Notes under the pieces: generated by a model | The model's input: the letters and a program-made list of their open reading frames with translations, nothing else | Told to the model about the DNA's origin: nothing | The model's database searches: none | DNA from: Acinetobacter gerneri DSM 14967 = CIP 107464 = MTCC 9824 | Lineage (GTDB): Bacteria; Pseudomonadota; Gammaproteobacteria; Pseudomonadales; Moraxellaceae | Assembly (NCBI RefSeq): GCF_000368565.1 | Contig: NZ_KB849544.1 | Location: forward strand, 303,908 to 367,907 | Direction of reading: 5' to 3' | Length of the DNA: 64,000 nucleotides | Shown: positions 44,347 through 54,913 of the stretch, in pieces | Numbering within the stretch: the stretch's first letter is position 1 | How the letters are laid out: the number at the start of each line of letters is the position of its first letter | Made by a program: the position numbers and the translations under genes

Positions 44347-45849
44347 ATGTACTGGATAAAATGGTTTTTTAGTCTGATATACAGCGTTTGCAAACATGGC
44401 ATCAATCTATATACGATTCTGGACTCACATCACAGGATTTCTGCGCATAAAGTCGTTTTAATTATTGATGATCAGGAAATTGATTGTGAAACTCTGAAAT
44501 ATATGAGTGATCAATATATTGCGCATTGGTACAGAGAACCCATACCAAACAAAATCGGATTGATGCTTGAAAATAGTCTCCATAGCATTGCTGCACTTTT
44601 TGCATTAAGTCGCTTAGGTAAAGAACTGGTTATTTTAAATCCCAATTTGGTAGAAGATAAACTCAAGGTAATCATTGAGCAGCAAAAGCTTTTTATTTTT
44701 TGTAGTGCCGAATATGCCCAAAAAGTGGAAGCATTGCTTGAAAATATCAAAACAAAGGATGCTGAACAATTTACAATCATAGATCAGCAATTTAACGTCA
44801 AAAATCATGATAACAATAATCTAAAACCCAGCTTTTTTAATCTCATCAGTGTCTGCTCATCTGGCTCGACAGGTATCCCCAAAATCGCAACTCGACAAAG
44901 TAAACCTTGGCAGGCGATCGCATTATTGGACTTATTACTTATAAAACTTAAATTTTTTAAGATCAAACAAATATTTATCATGACGCCCATCTGTCATGCA
45001 GCAGGGTTAACTGCCAGTATTTTGGCTTTAAGCTTTGCCAAAACCGTGATCTTACAAAGTCGTTTTGATGCAAAAAAAGCGATCAAAATGATTAAAAAAT
45101 ATCAAGTAGATAGTTTAAATCTAGTACCAACTATATTGTTTAGACTCTTAGAACAGCAACAAGATCTAAGTCCAGTCCGCATGATTATCACGGGTAGTGC
45201 ACCTTTAAATACTACGTTGTATCACAAAACCGTAGCGAAATATCCGACAGTTCAAATCTTCAATCTTTATGGCAGCAGCGAAACAGGGATCAATATCTAC
45301 GCCAATGCAACTGACTTAGCAGAGCATCCAGAAAGTATCGGTAAAGCGATCAAAGGAGTACAGATTCAGATCCGTGATGAAAATCAGCGTATCCTTAATG
45401 ATCATCAAATCGGTCTACTTTGGTCAAAATGTGCATGGTCAGTTCGACCAAATCAATGGATGCAATGTGGTGATCTCGCTTATCGTGACGAGCAAGGTTA
45501 TTTTTATCTCAAAGGTCGGCAAGATGATATGTTGATTTGTGGTGGCGTCAATGTCTACCCTATCGATTTGGAAAATATTTTATTAAAACACCCCAATATC
45601 AAAGCAGCACAAGCTTTTGCAATCCATGATGAGCAGATGGGACAATGTTTGGCGAGCCAAATCATTTTAAAGAATCATCAAGTAAATAATGTCGAATTTT
45701 TACAAGAAATTCAAACATGGTTGGAAACACAAACGCCTCGTTATTTACGCCCTAAATACATCAATATCGTGACGGAAATTGCAACGGATAGTATAGGCAA
45801 ACCCATAATTACAGCAAATAAATACGACCTAAGCTCAAATAATCGCTAA
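44347..45849 (+). CDS. AMP-binding acyl-CoA synthetase family protein
   Basis: A 500-residue adenylate-forming enzyme. The P-loop motif is a variant, CSSGSTGIPKIATRQ instead of TSGTTGxPK. Other motifs are standard: NLYGSSETGINIYA, WMQCGDLAYRDEQGYFYLKGR, and CGGVNVYPIDLENIL, with the catalytic Lys in DSIGKPII near the end. It would activate a carboxylic acid, probably a fatty acid, to its CoA ester. It follows the SDR by one base and precedes recX by about 40 bp. Confidence 0.82.
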   Translation: MYWIKWFFSLIYSVCKHGINLYTILDSHHRISAHKVVLIIDDQEIDCETLKYMSDQYIAHWYREPIPNKIGLMLENSLHSIAALFALSRLGKELVILNPNLVEDKLKVIIEQQKLFIFCSAEYAQKVEALLENIKTKDAEQFTIIDQQFNVKNHDNNNLKPSFFNLISVCSSGSTGIPKIATRQSKPWQAIALLDLLLIKLKFFKIKQIFIMTPICHAAGLTASILALSFAKTVILQSRFDAKKAIKMIKKYQVDSLNLVPTILFRLLEQQQDLSPVRMIITGSAPLNTTLYHKTVAKYPTVQIFNLYGSSETGINIYANATDLAEHPESIGKAIKGVQIQIRDENQRILNDHQIGLLWSKCAWSVRPNQWMQCGDLAYRDEQGYFYLKGRQDDMLICGGVNVYPIDLENILLKHPNIKAAQAFAIHDEQMGQCLASQIILKNHQVNNVEFLQEIQTWLETQTPRYLRPKYINIVTEIATDSIGKPIITANKYDLSSNNR

Positions 45850-45890
45850 ACTGGTATACTTCAATAAAAATGGTGTGCATAGACAAGATC

Positions 45891-46550
45891 ATGTCTGATT
45901 CAAAATTTCCAAAAATGCTTGATTATGAACAACTCAAGCAACAATTTGCCGAACTCGATCAGCAAGATCAGTTAACATCATCAGCTCAAAGACCTGCTGA
46001 TTCAAATGATGAAATTGTCGATTTTTCTAGTGAAAAATTACAGTATGAACAAGACCGTGCTTTATCATTTGATCAAAATAAAACTGAATATCAAAGACCA
46101 CTACTAACAGGCTCTCGTTTGCGCTCTTATGCTTTTGCAGTACTCACCCGCAAAGAGTACTCAAAAGTTGATTTAATCGAAAAGCTGAGCTTATATGCGC
46201 AAAATCGCGAAGAAGTTCTCACGTTGGTCGATGAGCTTGCCCAAGAAAATTATCAAAGTGATCAACGTGTCGCAGAAATGACTTTACGTTCGCAAATGCG
46301 TAAAGGAAAAGGACCAAATCGCATCAAATTGGCTTTACGATCTAAGCACCTTGATAAAACCCTTGTTCAAGAAGACATGCGTGAGATCGATTGGTATGAG
46401 CAAGCCTATCAACTCAAAGTTAAAAAATATGGAACTGATGTTGCCAAAGAGCCAAAATTAAAAGCAAAACAAATTCGGTTTTTACAATATCGTGGTTTTG
46501 AAATGGATGCGATTATGAAAGCAATTTCACGTAAAATAGATGATGATTGA
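45891..46550 (+). CDS. recX: recombination regulator RecX
   Basis: A 219-residue RecX. After a long acidic N-terminal extension (about 75 residues) come the three-helix repeats: RLRSYAFAVLTRKEYSKVDLIEKL, VLTLVDELAQENYQSDQRVAEMTLRSQMRKGKGPNRIKLAL, and KQIRFLQYRGFEMDAIMKAI. RecX limits RecA filament growth. The ATG at 45891 follows AAGA. It is separated from recA by two lipid-type genes, while recA and recX are usually adjacent. Confidence 0.88.
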   Translation: MSDSKFPKMLDYEQLKQQFAELDQQDQLTSSAQRPADSNDEIVDFSSEKLQYEQDRALSFDQNKTEYQRPLLTGSRLRSYAFAVLTRKEYSKVDLIEKLSLYAQNREEVLTLVDELAQENYQSDQRVAEMTLRSQMRKGKGPNRIKLALRSKHLDKTLVQEDMREIDWYEQAYQLKVKKYGTDVAKEPKLKAKQIRFLQYRGFEMDAIMKAISRKIDDD

Positions 46551-46607
46551 GATATAAATTTGAGATTAAAAAATGAGAAATACAATAAATTATCATTAGA
46601 AATATAT

Positions 46608-46708
<101 letters not shown>

Positions 46709-46733
46709 AGCGGGGCTACCATTGCAGGAACAG

Positions 46734-46761
46734 AGTATAGAGATTTTTTAATTTCTTGCAA
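46734..46761 (-). promoter_or_regulatory. ffs promoter
   Basis: On the minus strand, TTGCAA (46761-46756) and TATACT (46739-46734) are separated by 16 bases. The expected start, near 46726, leaves about 18 bases of 5' leader to be trimmed. Confidence 0.6.
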
Positions 46762-47007
46762 GTCAGTTTTTGTTCATATAACAAGTTATTCATTCGATTG
46801 ACTATTTACTCATCAAATATTGCTTAAAAAAACGTTTTTCACGAGTAATTTAAGCAAATATGGAGAGATCAACAGAAAAATGCTTAAGATTGTAAAAGTA
46901 TCTTGCATTTAAATGCAGAGCCGTTTTAAATGACTTATTAATTTGATTATGTCATTGATCTAGCACTCAAGCTTAGATCATAAATCTAAGTTTTAATGGA
47001 TTTAATT

Positions 47008-47916
47008 ATGCTCGCTAAGCATGCACTTTTTTTAATGACCTTTTTAGGTTCTGCTACAGCCTTCGCAATTCCTATTGAAAATAGAGGTTTAAGCCAAGCA
47101 GATGGCTCAGGCTCATATAATACTGCAAATCAATCGAGTTCAAGCTCTGGTGCGAGCAATATCGGTGCAACCGTACCCAATGCTGTTGCAGGCAATATGA
47201 ACTGGAATTTATATCAAAAAAACCAAGAATTAGAAGCTCAAATTCGAGATCTACGTGGCAAACTTGAAGAACAAGACAATACCATTGATCAGCTGAGCAA
47301 GGATCTGCAAAATCGTTATACTGACATTGATAAACGTATAGAATTGCTCAACCAAAAAATTGATCCACCTGAAGAACAAAGTGATGAAAATGGCGAAGGT
47401 GATCATCAACAAGCTGCTCCAAGCAATTCAAATTCAGTAGCAGCTCCTGCTACAAAAAACACCACAGCTCAGCCAACGACAGCAAATAACCAAGCTTCAA
47501 ACAATAATGTAGCTGTCAAAAACAACGTCAATACCAGTGACTCTAAAGAGCTTGAGAAAGCGGCTTATACTGTTGCCTTAGATGCATATAAAAAAGGTGG
47601 TGCAAAACAAGCGATTGCTCCAATGCAAAACTTTATTAAAAGTTATCCAAATAGCGTCTACACAGGTAATGCACACTTTTGGTTAGCTGAGTTTAACTTG
47701 GCGATCGACCCGCCAAATTATAATGAAGCCAAAAAGAACTACGAAATCGTTGCTGCAAAATTCCCAGATTCAGCAAAAGCCCCACGCGCTTTATATCAGT
47801 TGTATAGCATTTCAAAGGATGTAAATAAAAATATGGCCTCTGCAAATGTATATAAAACAAAACTTTTAAATACATATCCAAAATCTGAAGAAGCTGGATA
47901 TTTCAAAAAATCTTAA
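47008..47916 (+). CDS. cpoB: Tol-Pal accessory/cell division coordinator CpoB (YbgF)
   Basis: A periplasmic protein of 302 residues. A signal peptide ends near ATAFA-IPIE. A trimerising coiled coil (NQELEAQIRDLRGKLEEQDN...) and a Gln/Asn/Thr-rich linker follow, then a TPR domain (DAYKKGGAKQAIAPMQNFIKSYPNSVYTGNAHFWLAEFNL). CpoB links PBP1B activity to Tol-driven outer-membrane constriction. Another ATG 4 codons upstream is possible; the one at 47008 has GGA at proper spacing. In many bacteria it follows pal; here tol-pal is not adjacent. Confidence 0.85.
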   Translation: MLAKHALFLMTFLGSATAFAIPIENRGLSQADGSGSYNTANQSSSSSGASNIGATVPNAVAGNMNWNLYQKNQELEAQIRDLRGKLEEQDNTIDQLSKDLQNRYTDIDKRIELLNQKIDPPEEQSDENGEGDHQQAAPSNSNSVAAPATKNTTAQPTTANNQASNNNVAVKNNVNTSDSKELEKAAYTVALDAYKKGGAKQAIAPMQNFIKSYPNSVYTGNAHFWLAEFNLAIDPPNYNEAKKNYEIVAAKFPDSAKAPRALYQLYSISKDVNKNMASANVYKTKLLNTYPKSEEAGYFKKS

Positions 47917-47932
47917 GTTAAATGATAGCCAT

Positions 47933-47964
47933 AAAAAAAGACATCATCTGATGTCTTTTTTTAT
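47933..47964. terminator. bidirectional terminator between cpoB and lpxA
   Basis: A7-GACATCA-TC-TGATGTC-T7, a perfect 7-bp stem with A and T runs on both sides, serving convergent cpoB and lpxA. Confidence 0.85.
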
Positions 47965-48005
47965 ATTTGCATTTTAGCTGCTTAGATTTTTTTAAAAATA
48001 AATCT

Positions 48006-48794
48006 TTAGCGGATAATACCACGCTGTGATTGTTCTAAAGAGTCAATCAGCAACTGAACCTCATCAATCTCAGGAAGAATTTCAGCTTTGATCTTATCTA
48101 AAGCTTGCTGAGTCGTTAAACCTGTCTTATAGATCAATTTAAACGCTTGTCTCAGCCCTTGGATGACCTCTTTAGACCAGCCTTTACGACGCATACCTTC
48201 AACGTTCATACCAAATGCATGCGCAGGATTACCAGAAACCATGACATAAGCCGGTACATCTTTTAAAATAAGTGATGCACCACCGATCATGCTGAATGAG
48301 TCAATCTTGCAGAACTGGTGAATACCTGAGTTTCCACCAACGACAACATAACTTCCCACATGCACGTGCCCTGCCACACCTACATTATTGGCAAAAATAT
48401 TGTAGTCACCAACAACACAGTCATGAGCGATATGCGTATTAACCATCAATAGGTTATAACTACCCAATTTGGTAATACCTTGATCTTGAATCGTGCCACG
48501 ATGTAAGCTGCAATGCTCACGAATCGCGTTATGATCCCCAATTTCAAGCCAAGTGATTTCGCCATTAAATTTGAGATCTTGGCATACCTCACCAACACTA
48601 GCGAACTGAAAAATTTCATTATGTTCACCAATGCGAGTATACCCTCCAACCACAACATGTGAATGGAGTTTCGTACCAGTTCCAATAGTCACTTCTGGCC
48701 CGATTATACAATACGGACCAATTTCTACATCTGGAGCAATCACTGCAGATGAGTCAATAATAGCTGTAGGATGAATTAGGTCTTTATTGCTCAT
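48006..48794 (-). CDS. lpxA: UDP-N-acetylglucosamine acyltransferase LpxA
   Basis: A 262-residue left-handed beta-helix acyltransferase, first step of lipid A synthesis. Hexapeptide repeats run from IHPTAIIDSSAVIAPD through the middle. The catalytic His region is NTHIAHDCVVGD (about 125), and GVAGHVHVG and GGNSGIHQF are conserved. The C-terminal helical domain follows. Its ATG overlaps the fabZ stop by 4 bp. Last gene of the envelope cluster, closed by a terminator. Confidence 0.95.
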   Translation of the reverse strand: MSNKDLIHPTAIIDSSAVIAPDVEIGPYCIIGPEVTIGTGTKLHSHVVVGGYTRIGEHNEIFQFASVGEVCQDLKFNGEITWLEIGDHNAIREHCSLHRGTIQDQGITKLGSYNLLMVNTHIAHDCVVGDYNIFANNVGVAGHVHVGSYVVVGGNSGIHQFCKIDSFSMIGGASLILKDVPAYVMVSGNPAHAFGMNVEGMRRKGWSKEVIQGLRQAFKLIYKTGLTTQQALDKIKAEILPEIDEVQLLIDSLEQSQRGIIR

Positions 48795-49276
48795 GCCTGC
48801 TCTAGTTTCTGATGAGATATGATAATTTCAGCAGTAGTCGCTACAATACCATCTACACTTGCTGTACAACTGTATTTGTAGATACCACGCTTTTGCATAA
48901 CAAGCTCCGATTTTAACACAAGTTGATCGCCTGCAACGACTTGTTTTTTAAATCGGATTTTTTCTGCACCAGCAAAAAGAAATAACGAATCTGCTGTCGG
49001 TTTCACATTATTCATGATAAAACCCAATACACCAGAGATTTGCGCCATTGCTTCGATGATCAATACACCCGGCATAATAGGATAATTCGGGAAATGACCT
49101 TGCAAAAATTCTTCATTGATTGATACGTTTTTGTACCCAACAATCCCACTTTCTGTAACTTCAGTGACACGATCTACCAATAAAAATGGGTAGCGATGTG
49201 GCAAGTACTCACGAATTGTTTGTACGTGCATAGGAAGTTCAGGAACCGCAAAAGGTAGAGATTTAGACTCAGTCAT
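48791..49276 (-). CDS. fabZ: 3-hydroxyacyl-ACP dehydratase FabZ
   Basis: A 161-residue hot-dog-fold dehydratase. Catalytic His in LPHRYPFLLVDRV and Glu in MPGVLIIEAMAQISG are present. It draws 3-hydroxyacyl-ACP into fatty-acid elongation, competing with LpxA/LpxD. The gene is 2 bp after lpxD. Confidence 0.95.
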   Translation of the reverse strand: MTESKSLPFAVPELPMHVQTIREYLPHRYPFLLVDRVTEVTESGIVGYKNVSINEEFLQGHFPNYPIMPGVLIIEAMAQISGVLGFIMNNVKPTADSLFLFAGAEKIRFKKQVVAGDQLVLKSELVMQKRGIYKYSCTASVDGIVATTAEIIISHQKLEQA

Positions 49277-49278
49277 AA

Positions 49279-50349
49279 TTATTTACGCAATTTCAAAGTT
49301 GATTCAATGGACTCTATTTGAGCCTGTATATGATCAAGGCGTTTCATGATTTTGGTCAATGGCACATCTGCTAATTGTCTAAAGCGAACAACCGCCCGTT
49401 TCCATTGAGAATTTTCCATTAAACCTGTACCAGAAGAATAAGTACCAGGCTCTAAAATATTTTTTGTGACCATTGACATTCCAGTAAATGTCACATTATC
49501 AGTTATGGTTAGGTGCCCTACGACACCACAAGCCCCAGCAAGGATACAATTTTTGCCAATTGTAGTGCTTCCAGCAATACCACTTTTAGCAGCGATCGCT
49601 GTATTTTCACCGATACGAACGTTATGTGCGATTTGCACAAGGTTATCAATAATGACGCCATTTTCTAAAATAGTGTCATCAATTGCACCACGATCTATAC
49701 TACAATTTGAACCAATTCGAACATCATTACCGATTTGAACTGAGCCCAATTGAGCGATTCGATTCCATTTTCCTTGATAAGGTGCAAATCCAAAACCTTC
49801 GCTGCCGATAACAGTATTGGCATGGATACGAACACGGTCACCAATCTTTGCCATTCCTGTGATGGTCACATGAGAATCGATAAAACATGCTTTACCAATC
49901 TTCACCCCATCATCAATCTTGGCTTGTGACTGGATAATCGTATCATCTCCAATCACACAATCTGCGCCGATCACAACATAATGACCAATATAAGCACTCT
50001 CAGAAATAACCGCAGAAGGATCAATCTGTGCCGTTTTTTCAACCCCTTGTTTCGTAAACTTAGGCTCAAAAACATGGGTCAAAATTGCAAAAGCTAAATA
50101 TGGATTATCTACAATGATAAAGTTTTGATGTGCAGGCAAATGCTCTTTGAGGCTTTGATTGATAATCAATGCGCCAGCCGTAGAAAGCACCGCTGTATCT
50201 AAATATTTATCACCATTTACAAACGAAATTTGATTTGCTTTTGCTTGAGCTAGACTCGCCAATCCCACAATCTGAAAATCAGCTTGCCCGATCAATTCAC
50301 CATTGACGATTTTTGCCAATTCTTCAAGACGATATTGATGTATATTCAT
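49279..50349 (-). CDS. lpxD: UDP-3-O-(3-hydroxyacyl)glucosamine N-acyltransferase LpxD
   Basis: A 356-residue acyltransferase. The N-terminal uridine-binding domain (about 1-100) is followed by hexapeptide beta-helix repeats; catalytic His lies in [24 protein letters not shown] (about 240). It adds the N-linked acyl chain in lipid A synthesis. Four bases separate it from skp. Confidence 0.95.
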   Translation of the reverse strand: MNIHQYRLEELAKIVNGELIGQADFQIVGLASLAQAKANQISFVNGDKYLDTAVLSTAGALIINQSLKEHLPAHQNFIIVDNPYLAFAILTHVFEPKFTKQGVEKTAQIDPSAVISESAYIGHYVVIGADCVIGDDTIIQSQAKIDDGVKIGKACFIDSHVTITGMAKIGDRVRIHANTVIGSEGFGFAPYQGKWNRIAQLGSVQIGNDVRIGSNCSIDRGAIDDTILENGVIIDNLVQIAHNVRIGENTAIAAKSGIAGSTTIGKNCILAGACGVVGHLTITDNVTFTGMSMVTKNILEPGTYSSGTGLMENSQWKRAVVRFRQLADVPLTKIMKRLDHIQAQIESIESTLKLRK

Positions 50350-50352
50350 CGT

Positions 50353-50853
50353 TTATTTTAGCGCGTTAACCTTTTGAATCATTTTATCAGTTAAATCATT
50401 CTTTGGGTCATATGCCATTGCTGCATTTTTATTCAAAATATAGTCTAAACCGTTCTCTTGGCGCAATTGTTCAGCAGCTTGCTTCAATTTTGCCTCAAAA
50501 GTACGGTTCATGGTCTGCAAAGAATTCTGCATTTTTGACTGAACGCCTTGCTGAATTGATTGATACTCAGTCACTTTTGCTTGGTATTGAGTTGAGAGTT
50601 GCTGAATATTTGCAGCATTGGCGTTCGCACCTTGGGCTTGAGCTTTTTGACGTAGAGCCTCAATATCTTTACCCAATTGCTCAAGCTTAGTGGTTTGTGG
50701 TTTTACCGACTGCTGAAGACTGGCGTCTTGCTGTTTTAAATAGGTGCTGTTTTGGATCACTTTTTCGAGATCAATCACAGCAATACCTGCCGCATGTCCT
50801 AAACCACTAAACCCTATCCCCAAAGCTAAAATTGAAGCTGCTATTTTATTCAT
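50353..50853 (-). CDS. skp: periplasmic OmpH/Skp-family chaperone
   Basis: A 166-residue protein with a signal peptide ending near GLGHA-AGIAV, the IAVIDLEKVIQNSTYLKQQ start of the mature chain, and a long Gln-rich coiled-coil arm. The C-terminus closes with YDPKNDLTDKMIQKVN. Skp trimers hold unfolded outer-membrane proteins for BamA, whose gene is 130 bp upstream. Confidence 0.88.
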   Translation of the reverse strand: MNKIAASILALGIGFSGLGHAAGIAVIDLEKVIQNSTYLKQQDASLQQSVKPQTTKLEQLGKDIEALRQKAQAQGANANAANIQQLSTQYQAKVTEYQSIQQGVQSKMQNSLQTMNRTFEAKLKQAAEQLRQENGLDYILNKNAAMAYDPKNDLTDKMIQKVNALK

Positions 50854-50985
50854 TTTTCACTCCGATATTTTCACATCTGTTTATGCTGTACTGATTATAA
50901 TAAAGGACTATTTATTTTAGACAAACAAATAGCCCTTATCAGCAATACAACAAATCATGTCGTAAATCAAATTGATCGCAAATCT

Positions 50986-53517
50986 TTAGAATGTACGACC
51001 GATCTCAAATTGAATCTCTTTCGTTTCATCGCCTGGTTTATCATTCAATGGGAATGCATAACTTAGTGATAATGGACCAATCATCGTGATCCAAGTAAAG
51101 CCTACGCCCACACTATAACGGAAGTTGCTAGCATCAAAGTTAAAGTTATCTTTACAATACTGTTTTGCATTTATAGGTGCTTGATCTTTACCATTGATAT
51201 ATAAATCAGTACTACTACTATTACATTGAGTATCGAAAACTTGACCACCTTCAGCAAAAATCACAGGGCGTACTTGTCGTGCCCAGTCACCTTTAAATGG
51301 AACTGGTAAAGCAAGCTCAGTACCAAAAGTAACCATTGCATTACCACCTACTCGCTCAGGATCCGTATCTTGCTGTTTTGAGTTATTAATATTTAAACTT
51401 GGATAATATGGCCCTAGTGTACTGTTGTCATAACCACGTACCGAACCATAACCACCAGCAAAGTAGTTTTTCCAGAATGGTAAATCATTACCATAACCTA
51501 ACTTACCATAACCGCGAAGTACAAAGTCTTTACCAAGAGGAAGAAATGCTTGAGTATCATAAGTAATCTTTTGATAATCAGCATCACCACCAGCAACCTC
51601 AAGGTTCACACGATGCGACATACCTGAAGTTGGAAAAATAGGACGATTTAAAGTGTTATATGACCAACCTAGGTTTAAAGCAAAAGTAAAATACTCTCCA
51701 GTCCAACGCTCTGACTCAGCAATATAGTTATACTGATCTGGATTATCACACGTACCATCAGCATTTGGTTTCTGAGTCTCTGTAAGGCCAGAGCCTGTTT
51801 TTGGATAGCAGATAGGCTCATCAATAATGGTTTTTTTTCCACCATTGGCTTTTAAATAATCTGCAACATAAGTTGAAACATAAGGTCCTGTCGTTACTTT
51901 GGTATTATCTAGAGTCAGACCTGCACTAATGTTTTGGTTTTCATCAATTGGATAACCAAATGTCAAACCACCACCAAAACTATCTGTTACATAGTTATTT
52001 ACGTTATAGTCAGAACTAAGCTTGGTTTTACGATAGTAGGCATTATAACCACGGCTAATACCATCGATGGTAAAATACGGGTCTGTCACACTTAAGTTAT
52101 AATAATCTTGGGTTTCTGAACGAGAGAAATCCATCGCAACACGGTTACCCGTACCAAAGAAGTTGGTTTGGCTCAAACCTGCTTGGAATGTAATACCACC
52201 ATTTTGCGAATAACCAACAGCCAAAGTACTCGTACCTGAATGCTGCTCTTCTACATTGACATTTAAGTCCATTTGGTCAGGTGCACCCGGCACACGAACG
52301 GGTTTAACATCAACTGTTTTAAAGAAGCCTGTACGTTCTAGACGAATTTTTGATAAATCAATTTTTTCGTTACTCGCCAATGCGCCTTCCATTTGACGCA
52401 TTTCACGACGTAAAACTTCATCAGCAGTTTTGGTATTACCAGTGAAATTGATACGACGTACAGTGACTTGTTGACCTGGATTAATATAATAATTTAGATC
52501 AACAATATGTGTTTCGTTATTGATTTCAGGTACAACGTTGACATCAGCAAAGTAGTAACCTGCATTACCATATTTACGAAGCAAAAGTTGTTTTACAGCA
52601 TTCACTTGAGCTTGAGAATAAGTCGCGCCATCTTTATAGATCTGTAAAGCTTTTAATTCTTCAGGCTTATATAAAGCATCACCTAAGAATTTTGATTGAC
52701 CAAACTTAAATTGATCACCTTCTTTTACAGATACTTCGATAAATAAGTTTTTCTTATCTTCACTAATATCTAAGCTTGAGTTATTAATCTCAAAGTTGAT
52801 ATAACCTTTGTTGAGATATAACGCACGTAAAGCTTCCATACTTGCAGACATTTTTTCGCGTGCATAACGGTCATTACGCGTTACGATAGATGCCCAACCA
52901 CTTTCTTTAATTGCAAAGGCCTGTTTGATGTCATCGTCATCAAATACAGTATTACCAATCACATTAATATTGAAAACTTTAGCAGCTTTACCTTCTTTGA
53001 AATTGATATCCAAATCAACACGGTTGTTTGGACGAGCAACCGTAGTCACTTTAATTTCAGCATCATAGCGACCTTGCTGAGCATATTGCTGAACAAGTTC
53101 ATTTTCCAAAGTCTGAATTGCTGATTTTTTCAGCACCTCACCTTCAGCAATTCCCATTTTCTTCAAGCCATCTGTCAAAGCTTCTTTAGGAATGAGTTTA
53201 TTGCCTTTAAAGTTGATTTTAGAAATGATTGGTCTTTCTACAACTTTGATCAATAAAGTGCCGTTATCTTTAGAAACTTGAATGTCATCAAACATATTTG
53301 ATGCATACAATGCTCGAATCGCATCAGCAACCTGAGAGTCAGAAACTGTATCACCGCTATTAATCGGAACCATCGTCAACACGTTACTCGGCGACAGACG
53401 AACTAACCCCTCGATTTTAATATCTTTTACGACAAATTGATCTGCCGCATATACTTGCTGTGCAGTGACCATAGCACTGACCAGTGCCAAGGGCATAAAT
53501 AAATGTGATTGCTGCAT
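50986..53517 (-). CDS. bamA: outer-membrane protein assembly factor BamA
   Basis: An 843-residue Omp85 protein. The signal peptide ends near VYAAD; five POTRA domains fill about 25-425 (FVVKDIKIEGLVRLSP; ISKINFKGNKLIPKEALTDG; AKVFNINVIGNTVFDDDDI; VTVRRINFTGNTKTADEVL). The C-terminal beta-barrel follows, with loop-6 VRGYD and the terminal FEIGRTF. It folds and inserts beta-barrel proteins. A Cys pair occurs in extracellular loops (PICYPKTGSG / TCDNPD and TQCNSSS / QYCKDN). Located between rseP and skp as usual. Confidence 0.97.
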   Translation of the reverse strand: MQQSHLFMPLALVSAMVTAQQVYAADQFVVKDIKIEGLVRLSPSNVLTMVPINSGDTVSDSQVADAIRALYASNMFDDIQVSKDNGTLLIKVVERPIISKINFKGNKLIPKEALTDGLKKMGIAEGEVLKKSAIQTLENELVQQYAQQGRYDAEIKVTTVARPNNRVDLDINFKEGKAAKVFNINVIGNTVFDDDDIKQAFAIKESGWASIVTRNDRYAREKMSASMEALRALYLNKGYINFEINNSSLDISEDKKNLFIEVSVKEGDQFKFGQSKFLGDALYKPEELKALQIYKDGATYSQAQVNAVKQLLLRKYGNAGYYFADVNVVPEINNETHIVDLNYYINPGQQVTVRRINFTGNTKTADEVLRREMRQMEGALASNEKIDLSKIRLERTGFFKTVDVKPVRVPGAPDQMDLNVNVEEQHSGTSTLAVGYSQNGGITFQAGLSQTNFFGTGNRVAMDFSRSETQDYYNLSVTDPYFTIDGISRGYNAYYRKTKLSSDYNVNNYVTDSFGGGLTFGYPIDENQNISAGLTLDNTKVTTGPYVSTYVADYLKANGGKKTIIDEPICYPKTGSGLTETQKPNADGTCDNPDQYNYIAESERWTGEYFTFALNLGWSYNTLNRPIFPTSGMSHRVNLEVAGGDADYQKITYDTQAFLPLGKDFVLRGYGKLGYGNDLPFWKNYFAGGYGSVRGYDNSTLGPYYPSLNINNSKQQDTDPERVGGNAMVTFGTELALPVPFKGDWARQVRPVIFAEGGQVFDTQCNSSSTDLYINGKDQAPINAKQYCKDNFNFDASNFRYSVGVGFTWITMIGPLSLSYAFPLNDKPGDETKEIQFEIGRTF

Positions 53518-53555
53518 GCCTAAAGTTTTCCAGTAAGTTAATTTTCCATCTGACG

Positions 53556-54911
53556 TTATAAACGCATAAAATCATTGAATAGTGCCAGGAGCATCATGCT
53601 TCCAAGCAGTACCATACCAATTTTCAGACCAACTATTTGTATTTGTTCAGAAACAGGTTTACCGCGTATTGCTTCAATAAAATAATAAACAAGATGACCA
53701 CCATCAAGCATCGGAATTGGTAAAAGATTTAAAATACCAAGACTTACACTCATCAGCGCCATAAATGAAATAAAGGTTTGCCACCCCATTTCAGCACTTT
53801 GTCCTGCAACTTTTGCAATGGTGATCGGGCCTGATAAATTGTCTAGACCAATCAAGCCGCGCACCATTTTAACCATTGAATTTAAAATCATTCCAGAAAT
53901 TTGTGCAGTTTTTTCTGTAGCAACAACAAAAGCCTGTGCAGGATTATACTGAATGGTTTGTTTATATTCTGCAGGAATCGTGATTTTACTTGTATGCGCT
54001 TCCACACCAAGCAAGCCTTTGACATTGCCCATGCTGTCACGCTTACCTTGTGGCATCACTTGTAAATGTACGATTTGACCTTGACGCAACACATCAATTG
54101 CAAGAAGTTTTTCAGGAGATTTCTGAACAACTTCAACCACATCAAACCAATCTTTTACAGGCTTACCCTCGATCGCGACAACCTTGTCACCCTCTTTCAT
54201 TCCTTGTCGAATTGCTGCACCATCTTTACTTAACTTGTACACAACGGCAGGAATTTGAGGCTGATAAGGTAAAAAACCCAAAGCATCTAAAGTAGATTGA
54301 CTTTGGTCTTTTAAGAAATCTTGGATTGGCAATTGAAATGTCTTTTCTTGACCATTTCGATCAGCAACAACCTGAATTTGACCCGTTTCGCCAATGCGAT
54401 CAACCAGCGCATAGTTTAACTTTTCCCAAGTCGATGTCGGTGTCCCATCAATGGATAACACTTTGTCACCAGCTTGCATATCCACCATAGCCGCTGGTGT
54501 ATTTGGCAAGACTTTACCTACACGAGTATTGAGTTGTTCTTGTGCTGGCAAAAATAAAATCCAGAACAATAACACCGCAAAGATTAAGTTGATCAAAGGA
54601 CCAGCAGCAACGATCGCAATTCGTTTCCACGGAGATTGGCGGTTGAATGCAAAAGGTAAATCTTCAGGTTTTACATCACCTTCGCGTTCATCCAACATTT
54701 TGACATATCCACCGAGTGGAATTGCCGAAAGTTGATATTGAACACCTGATTTTTTTGACACCCATTTTATCAATGTTGGGCCAAAACCAATTGAATACAC
54801 CAAAACTTTTACCCCAAGTTTTCGTGCGACCCAAAAGTGACCAAACTCATGTATTGCAATGAGTGGACCCAATAAAAGTATGGCTGCAACAATGATAAAA
54901 AGAACATTCAT
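53556..54911 (-). CDS. rseP: site-2 intramembrane zinc metalloprotease RseP
   Basis: A 451-residue protease. Zinc-binding HExxH is in IAIHEFGHFWVAR (about 20), two PDZ domains lie in the centre, and the third zinc ligand is in LLPIPMLDGGHL near 400. It cleaves anti-sigma factors and signal peptides in the inner membrane; no rseA target is in the window. Two bases separate it from dxr. Confidence 0.95.
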   Translation of the reverse strand: MNVLFIIVAAILLLGPLIAIHEFGHFWVARKLGVKVLVYSIGFGPTLIKWVSKKSGVQYQLSAIPLGGYVKMLDEREGDVKPEDLPFAFNRQSPWKRIAIVAAGPLINLIFAVLLFWILFLPAQEQLNTRVGKVLPNTPAAMVDMQAGDKVLSIDGTPTSTWEKLNYALVDRIGETGQIQVVADRNGQEKTFQLPIQDFLKDQSQSTLDALGFLPYQPQIPAVVYKLSKDGAAIRQGMKEGDKVVAIEGKPVKDWFDVVEVVQKSPEKLLAIDVLRQGQIVHLQVMPQGKRDSMGNVKGLLGVEAHTSKITIPAEYKQTIQYNPAQAFVVATEKTAQISGMILNSMVKMVRGLIGLDNLSGPITIAKVAGQSAEMGWQTFISFMALMSVSLGILNLLPIPMLDGGHLVYYFIEAIRGKPVSEQIQIVGLKIGMVLLGSMMLLALFNDFMRL

Positions 54912-54913
54912 AA

